From contig NZ_RQZH01000002.1 of NCBI RefSeq assembly GCF_003932845.1, positions 62,001 through 126,000 on the forward strand: a DNA stretch of 64,000 nucleotides, read 5' to 3'. Below are positions 60,488 through 64,000 of the stretch, piece by piece. The DNA is from Prevotella sp. OH937_COT-195. GTDB lineage: Bacteria > Bacteroidota > Bacteroidia > Bacteroidales > Bacteroidaceae. The stretch's first letter is position 1; each line of letters opens with the position of its first letter. A model generated the notes under the pieces. That model did not search any database, was not told where the DNA came from, and saw nothing but the letters and a program-made list of their open reading frames with translations. A program made the translations under genes and the position numbers.

Positions 60488-61120
60488 TTACATTATTAGC
60501 ACTTTCTTGCCATTGACGATGTAAATACCATGTTCCGGATGTTCTACACGGCGTCCCTGAAGATCTTGAAAAACGGTAATTCCGGATTTTCTTTCGGCCT
60601 CAAGTTCAACAATGCCTGTATTAACTTGTTTTTTGCCCTTAAAGACATGTTCCAAGATGCTTTTTTTATATATTATTGAAAAGTGAAACTCTAATGTCTT
60701 GTCTGTATTTATATTACTTTTTTCATTTGGTATAAGGATTGTCAACAAAACTTTGTCTTTCCCGTCTTTGGTTTCAAAAAAATTTTCTATATTACTGTTC
60801 TGTTCAATTTTCCATATACCGTTTTCAAAAGTAAAAAAGTTTTCCGGCAATATGATGTCTTTAAAAGAAAAATTATCGATTGTGTAGTCTTTCAAGATAA
60901 TCTTGGCAAAGTTGTTCTGTTCTTCAGAGATTTCTATACGAATCTTTTTGGTTGTACCCGGTGTTTGATTTTCTCTGTTCAAATCAGATATTATAGTTGT
61001 GGCTTCCCCCTCGTAGATGCCGTATGTTTGTGAGATGTCGCTTTGAGCAACTGCGGCTGATAATGGCAGGAATGCTAAGGTAAGCGAAAATAATGCTTTG
61101 ATGATGCTGTTTGATTTCAT
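60488..61120 (-). CDS. Secreted calycin-like protein with Prevotella-type C-terminal tail
   Basis: 210 residues with a signal peptide (MKSNSIIKALFSLTLAFLPLSAAVAQ). The mature portion (~28-170) has the alternating strands of a calycin-like domain (YGIYEGEATTIISD; FHFSIIYKKSILEHVFKGKK). The last 35 residues, GITVFQDLQGRRVEHPEHG and IYIVNGKKVLIM, form the tail found on many exported Prevotella proteins and resemble a T9SS sorting domain. The adhesin-like gene at 24089 has the same tail. Confidence 0.72.
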   Translation of the reverse strand: MKSNSIIKALFSLTLAFLPLSAAVAQSDISQTYGIYEGEATTIISDLNRENQTPGTTKKIRIEISEEQNNFAKIILKDYTIDNFSFKDIILPENFFTFENGIWKIEQNSNIENFFETKDGKDKVLLTILIPNEKSNINTDKTLEFHFSIIYKKSILEHVFKGKKQVNTGIVELEAERKSGITVFQDLQGRRVEHPEHGIYIVNGKKVLIM

Positions 61121-61223
61121 ATTCTAAATTGTTTTTTAAAAGAAACTTTACTTGGCATGGACATGTTACCTGTTGTGTAACATACTACACTTCTTCCATG
61201 TAACGAACGTACCGACTGAAAAA

Positions 61224-61231
61224 CAAATGTA
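61224..61231 (-). promoter_or_regulatory. -7 box of the calycin-like gene
   Basis: TACATTTG on the minus strand (plus CAAATGTA), ~104 nt before the start at 61120. No clear -33 element. Confidence 0.45.
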
Positions 61232-61373
61232 AGTATATAGACAATTATTATTTTTGAACATTTACTTACCTGTTTATTTTTGAGTATCCTAATTTTAATG
61301 TTTTTTTAATTATGCCAAGTTCATGAAACTAATAATTAAGAGGAGGTCTGTCCCCCTCTTGTATGGTACGATT

Positions 61374-61826
61374 TTATTTTTTCTTCAAATCGTAACTAAG
61401 TTTTGTTGCAGACTCCTCAAATTCAGTATTGACCATACGGAGTGTGCTGTCACCCACGACTTTGAATATTTCCTCAACATTCTTGTCTGTGTCAGTAAAC
61501 TTGTAGAAAGTGTTTTCTTGCCCGTCTAAAGTTTTCTTTACCGTTTCCATAATTCCCGTTCTTTGATAAGTCTTATCCTTTCCATTCTCTGCGGACAGAT
61601 AAGTGCAAGTAAGACGGTAACCATTCGAAGAATCGTTTGCCAAGGCAATTTCATACTTAATCCCCGGACTGTCTGCAGCAGGGACAATTCCTTCAAAATA
61701 AGTAGAATCTGTTGATGAAGATTCAGTTTTTTTCGTAGTGGCAGCAGTGTCTTTCCCTGTCTGACTGCAAGCTGCGAAGAACAATGGTATTAATGCCAAC
61801 AATGTTAATTTCATTCTCATTTGCAT
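61374..61826 (-). CDS. NlpE-like lipoprotein lacking the CxxC pair
   Basis: 150 residues; start ATG 61826 or 61814. The lipobox is LIPLFFAACSQTG (Cys ~20). The mature part follows the NlpE N-terminal barrel: STYFEGIVPAADSPGIKYEI (family GTLPxADCxGI), then strands ending SATKLSYDLKKK. The first-domain CxxC of E. coli NlpE is replaced by AADS, so redox or copper binding there is unlikely. In enterics NlpE signals surface contact and lipoprotein stress; a role here is not known. Confidence 0.78.
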   Translation of the reverse strand: MQMRMKLTLLALIPLFFAACSQTGKDTAATTKKTESSSTDSTYFEGIVPAADSPGIKYEIALANDSSNGYRLTCTYLSAENGKDKTYQRTGIMETVKKTLDGQENTFYKFTDTDKNVEEIFKVVGDSTLRMVNTEFEESATKLSYDLKKK

Positions 61827-61860
61827 AAATATAAAAATATAAAATATAAAATTTGGAATG

Positions 61861-61892
61861 CAAATATAGACCTTTTCTGTATAATGACAAAA
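61861..61892 (-). promoter_or_regulatory. Promoter of the NlpE-like gene
   Basis: Minus-strand TATATTTG (plus 61861-61868) with TTTTG (plus CAAAA, 61888-61892) at ~20-bp spacing. The start codon is ~35 nt downstream. Confidence 0.65.
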
Positions 61893-62002
61893 GAAAAGTA
61901 TGGGAAATTAAGTTTTTTTGGGCTCTCTTTACTCTTTGTAATATCTGTTTGCCATGTCCGTTACAAACATTATTACAGAATATGTTCCAAGTTTCTTTAT
62001 AA

Positions 62003-63475
62003 ATGAGTAATTTTGCAGTCGCTATGATAATAATGATTACCATTCTTGCATATATCGGGGTGCTTATGTTGTTCAGTAGACTGACTGCAAAGCGTTCGGA
62101 CAATGACACTTTCTATCGCGGCAATCGTCGTTCGGCGTGGTACATGGTTGCTTTCGGCATGGTTGGTGCCAGCATCTCCGGCATAACGTTCGTATCGGTA
62201 CCAGGAATGGTTATGACTACACAGATGACATACATTCAGACATGCCTTGGTTTCATTTTCGGATATATTGCCGTGGCGTTCATTCTTTTACCGGTATATT
62301 ATCGTCTGAACCTCACTACTATTTATAGTTACCTCGACAGGCGGCTCGGCAAAGGGGCATATAGAACCGGTTCTTGGTTCTTTCTGTTGTCAAAGATGAC
62401 CGGTGCGGCAGTAAGGTTTTATGTTGTTTGCATAATTCTCCATAGATTTGTACTCTGTCAAATGGGAGTTCCTTTCGTAATAACGGTAACTGTAATGGTG
62501 GGAATGATATGGCTGTACACGCGACGCGGAGGTATAAAGACACTCGTGTGGACCGACACGTTTCAGACTGTTTGCATGTTCACTGCTTTGCTACTTATTA
62601 TATATAATGTTATGGGAGAACTCGGTTTAGGAATTGGCGATGCAGTGAGGGCTGTTGCTGCCGATGAACACTCACGCATGTTTGTTACAGACGACTGGGT
62701 TTCGCGGCAGAATTTCTGGAAACAGTTCTTTAGTGGCATATTCATCGTTGTCGTTATGACCGGTCTCGATCAGGACATGATGCAGAAAAATCTTACATGC
62801 AAAACACTGCGAGAGGCGCAGAAAGATATGTGTACCTACGGACTGGCATTCGTTCCGGTAAATATTTTGTTCATGTCTCTCGGCATATTGTTGATGATGT
62901 TGGCACAGAAAGAGGGAATGCCACTACCTGATACCGGAGACGAACTGCTGCCCATGTTTGCCGCTTCCGGATTATTGGGAAACTCGGTTGTGGTGCTGTT
63001 TACGATAGGTATCGTGGCAGCATCGTTCAGTTCGGCCGACTCGGCACTCACTGCCATGACAACGAGTTATTGTGTGGATATTCGTGAACGTAAGGACGAT
63101 GAAAAATTGCGCAGAAAGACACATCTTGCATTGGCAGTTGTTTTTACCGTTGTTATCCTCGCTGTTGACGGTGTAGGCAGTTCTTCGGTCATTGATGCCA
63201 TTTATGTGTTGTGTTCATATACATACGGACCGCTGCTCGGACTGTTTGCTTTCGGACTGCTCACGCGCCGACCGGTGAACAATCGGATTGTGCCTTATGT
63301 GGCAGTGGTATCTCCTATACTGTGTTTTGTCATGGACAAGATTGTTGGTTCGACAGTCGGATACCGCTTCGGTTACGAACTGCTCATGCTGAACGGAGCA
63401 ATGACTTTCGCAGGACTGTGGCTCGGTGGAAAAGGAAAGCAGAGGAGTTGTAAAAACAAGTGTGTTAATGAATAA
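62003..63475 (+). CDS. Sodium:solute symporter (SSS family)
   Basis: 490 residues with ~13 membrane helices throughout. Family landmarks: AFGMVGASISGITFVSVPGM (helix 2, ~50-70), the helix-3 FGYIAVAFILLPVYYRLNL, TTIYSYLDRRLG (sugar/vitamin-type loop) and GIVAASFSSADSALTAMTT (~340-358), which carries the Ser/Asp residues of the sodium site. The substrate (sugar, sialic acid, amino acid or vitamin) cannot be told. A TAATTTTG -7-like box lies inside the first codons (62008-62015), so ATG 62024 is an alternative start. Confidence 0.9.
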   Translation: MSNFAVAMIIMITILAYIGVLMLFSRLTAKRSDNDTFYRGNRRSAWYMVAFGMVGASISGITFVSVPGMVMTTQMTYIQTCLGFIFGYIAVAFILLPVYYRLNLTTIYSYLDRRLGKGAYRTGSWFFLLSKMTGAAVRFYVVCIILHRFVLCQMGVPFVITVTVMVGMIWLYTRRGGIKTLVWTDTFQTVCMFTALLLIIYNVMGELGLGIGDAVRAVAADEHSRMFVTDDWVSRQNFWKQFFSGIFIVVVMTGLDQDMMQKNLTCKTLREAQKDMCTYGLAFVPVNILFMSLGILLMMLAQKEGMPLPDTGDELLPMFAASGLLGNSVVVLFTIGIVAASFSSADSALTAMTTSYCVDIRERKDDEKLRRKTHLALAVVFTVVILAVDGVGSSSVIDAIYVLCSYTYGPLLGLFAFGLLTRRPVNNRIVPYVAVVSPILCFVMDKIVGSTVGYRFGYELLMLNGAMTFAGLWLGGKGKQRSCKNKCVNE

Positions 63476-63505
63476 TAAAAAATGGTGTCGAGACAAAATT
63501 ATTTG

Positions 63506-63513
63506 TATCTTTG
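63506..63513 (+). promoter_or_regulatory. -7 box of the YARHG protein gene
   Basis: TATCTTTG overlaps the first codon of a longer frame starting at 63511, which supports the downstream start at 63562. Confidence 0.6.
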
Positions 63514-63561
63514 TGTGCGATATATAATGTAATATACACAAATCCTTTAAAATTAACGACT

Positions 63562-63975
63562 ATGAATTTATCGAAAAACAAAAAGTCTTTGACGCTTATC
63601 TTATTGTCGGCATTGTTGACATTGACAGGAATCAACGAGGCAAAGGCACAAGTACCTTCAATTCCACGCAAGAATCGCACCACAACACAGCGCAGTAAAA
63701 GAAACTACAGCAACAACATCGTTTGGGGAACACAGTATGACTGGTTGTCAACACGATATGTTACTTATGATGATATATGTGAAATGGACAGGGGGCAGGT
63801 AAGGGTTTTGAAAAACTCCATATATGCACGGCATGGAAGGCGATTCAAAGATTCGGAATTACGAGAGTATTTCAACTCGCAGACATGGTACAATCCATGG
63901 CGCAATGAGGTGCCTGCACGCGAGTTCAACAAGTATGAGAATTACAACATCACATTCCTGCACAGGTATGAATAA
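63562..63975 (+). CDS. Small secreted YARHG-domain protein
   Basis: 137 residues from ATG 63562 with a signal peptide (MNLSKNKKSLTLILLSALLT..., cut near AKAQ). A short basic linker (PSIPRKNRTTTQRSKRNYS) precedes the YARHG domain at ~75-137: RVLKNSIYARHGRRFKDSEL followed by YFNSQTWYNPW and RYE. This is essentially one YARHG module with no other domain, unlike the 341-residue YARHG protein at 10103. The gene ends 25 nt before the window end. Confidence 0.8.
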   Translation: MNLSKNKKSLTLILLSALLTLTGINEAKAQVPSIPRKNRTTTQRSKRNYSNNIVWGTQYDWLSTRYVTYDDICEMDRGQVRVLKNSIYARHGRRFKDSELREYFNSQTWYNPWRNEVPAREFNKYENYNITFLHRYE

Positions 63976-64000
63976 ACTTTGAAAATAGTGAGAAAAATAT

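Noticed and set aside
1..64000. CRISPR array, prophage or integrative element
   Set aside because: No array of equal direct repeats with unique spacers, and no integrase, transposase, relaxase or phage structural gene was recognised; the repeats found are dispersed and palindromic.

Overview
The window reads as chromosomal DNA of a Bacteroidales bacterium, most likely a Prevotella-like member of the Bacteroidota. Reasons: many genes are preceded by the Bacteroidota -7 box (TAnnTTTG, often TACCTTTGC or TATCTTTGC) and start after A/T-rich leaders without clear Shine-Dalgarno sequences; there are many signal-peptide and lipoprotein genes, TonB-type barrels, and phylum-typical families (DUF5606, DUF5689, DUF4369, YARHG, choice-of-anchor J). 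Secreted proteins end in the ...GIYxxNGxK... tail common in Prevotella. No phage, integrase, plasmid gene or CRISPR array was seen.

Layout. 1-4000: a minus-strand housekeeping operon nusB-yajC-ybbR-coaE-DUF5606. 4040-6760: plus-strand rplY(ctc)-pth-S4 protein-purN. 6821-11850: a TonB-receptor-like barrel and two secreted proteins, one with a YARHG domain. 12004-17630: tRNA-Arg(CCG), pepT, a CPA2-type cation/proton antiporter and an oxaloacetate-decarboxylase-like carboxyltransferase whose biotinyl-type domain lacks the lysine. 18047-23700: a small HD hydrolase, type B L31, then a surface-polysaccharide run (nuclease lipoprotein, Wzi-like barrel, lipocalin-like lipoprotein, UDP-sugar dehydrogenase). 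24089-25508: a secreted adhesin-like protein carrying a ribosomal L7/L12-type domain, with an apparent frameshift in its signal peptide. 26202-31319: mfd, trxB and a glutathione peroxidase. 32130-37534: lipoprotein, queF, a DivIC-like protein, a membrane protein, a DUF4369 lipoprotein, dihydroorotase and a membrane metallophosphoesterase.

37543-44711 is a minus-strand envelope cluster: a barrel protein, then a LolA-like periplasmic protein, two FtsX permeases, an ABC ATPase, a porin-like barrel and an alpha/beta-hydrolase lipoprotein. A divergent membrane-anchored AraC regulator (45145-46323) faces it. It looks like an uncharacterised lipid or lipoprotein export system. 46998-51404 holds an acyltransferase, a DPM1-like glycosyltransferase and LptD. 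51684-57845 is a divergent locus of a TonB receptor, two repeat/OB-fold-type lipoproteins and a secreted endonuclease/exonuclease/phosphatase, suggestive of extracellular nucleotide or phosphate scavenging; a DNA-glycosylase-like gene and uridine kinase follow. 59796-63975 has small secreted proteins, an NlpE-like lipoprotein, a sodium:solute symporter and a second YARHG protein.

The intergenic DNA is not empty. It carries three copies of a 160-193 bp MITE-like element with terminal inverted repeats, a family of short CAATTTCGSC-type palindromic repeats (two 86-bp copies in opposite orientation and one perfect 63-nt palindrome), several long hairpins, a promoter followed by a 6S-RNA-like fold near 31.8 kb, and one strong promoter near 46.9 kb with no gene after it. 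All functional statements come from reading the sequence and remembered family knowledge; no searches were run.
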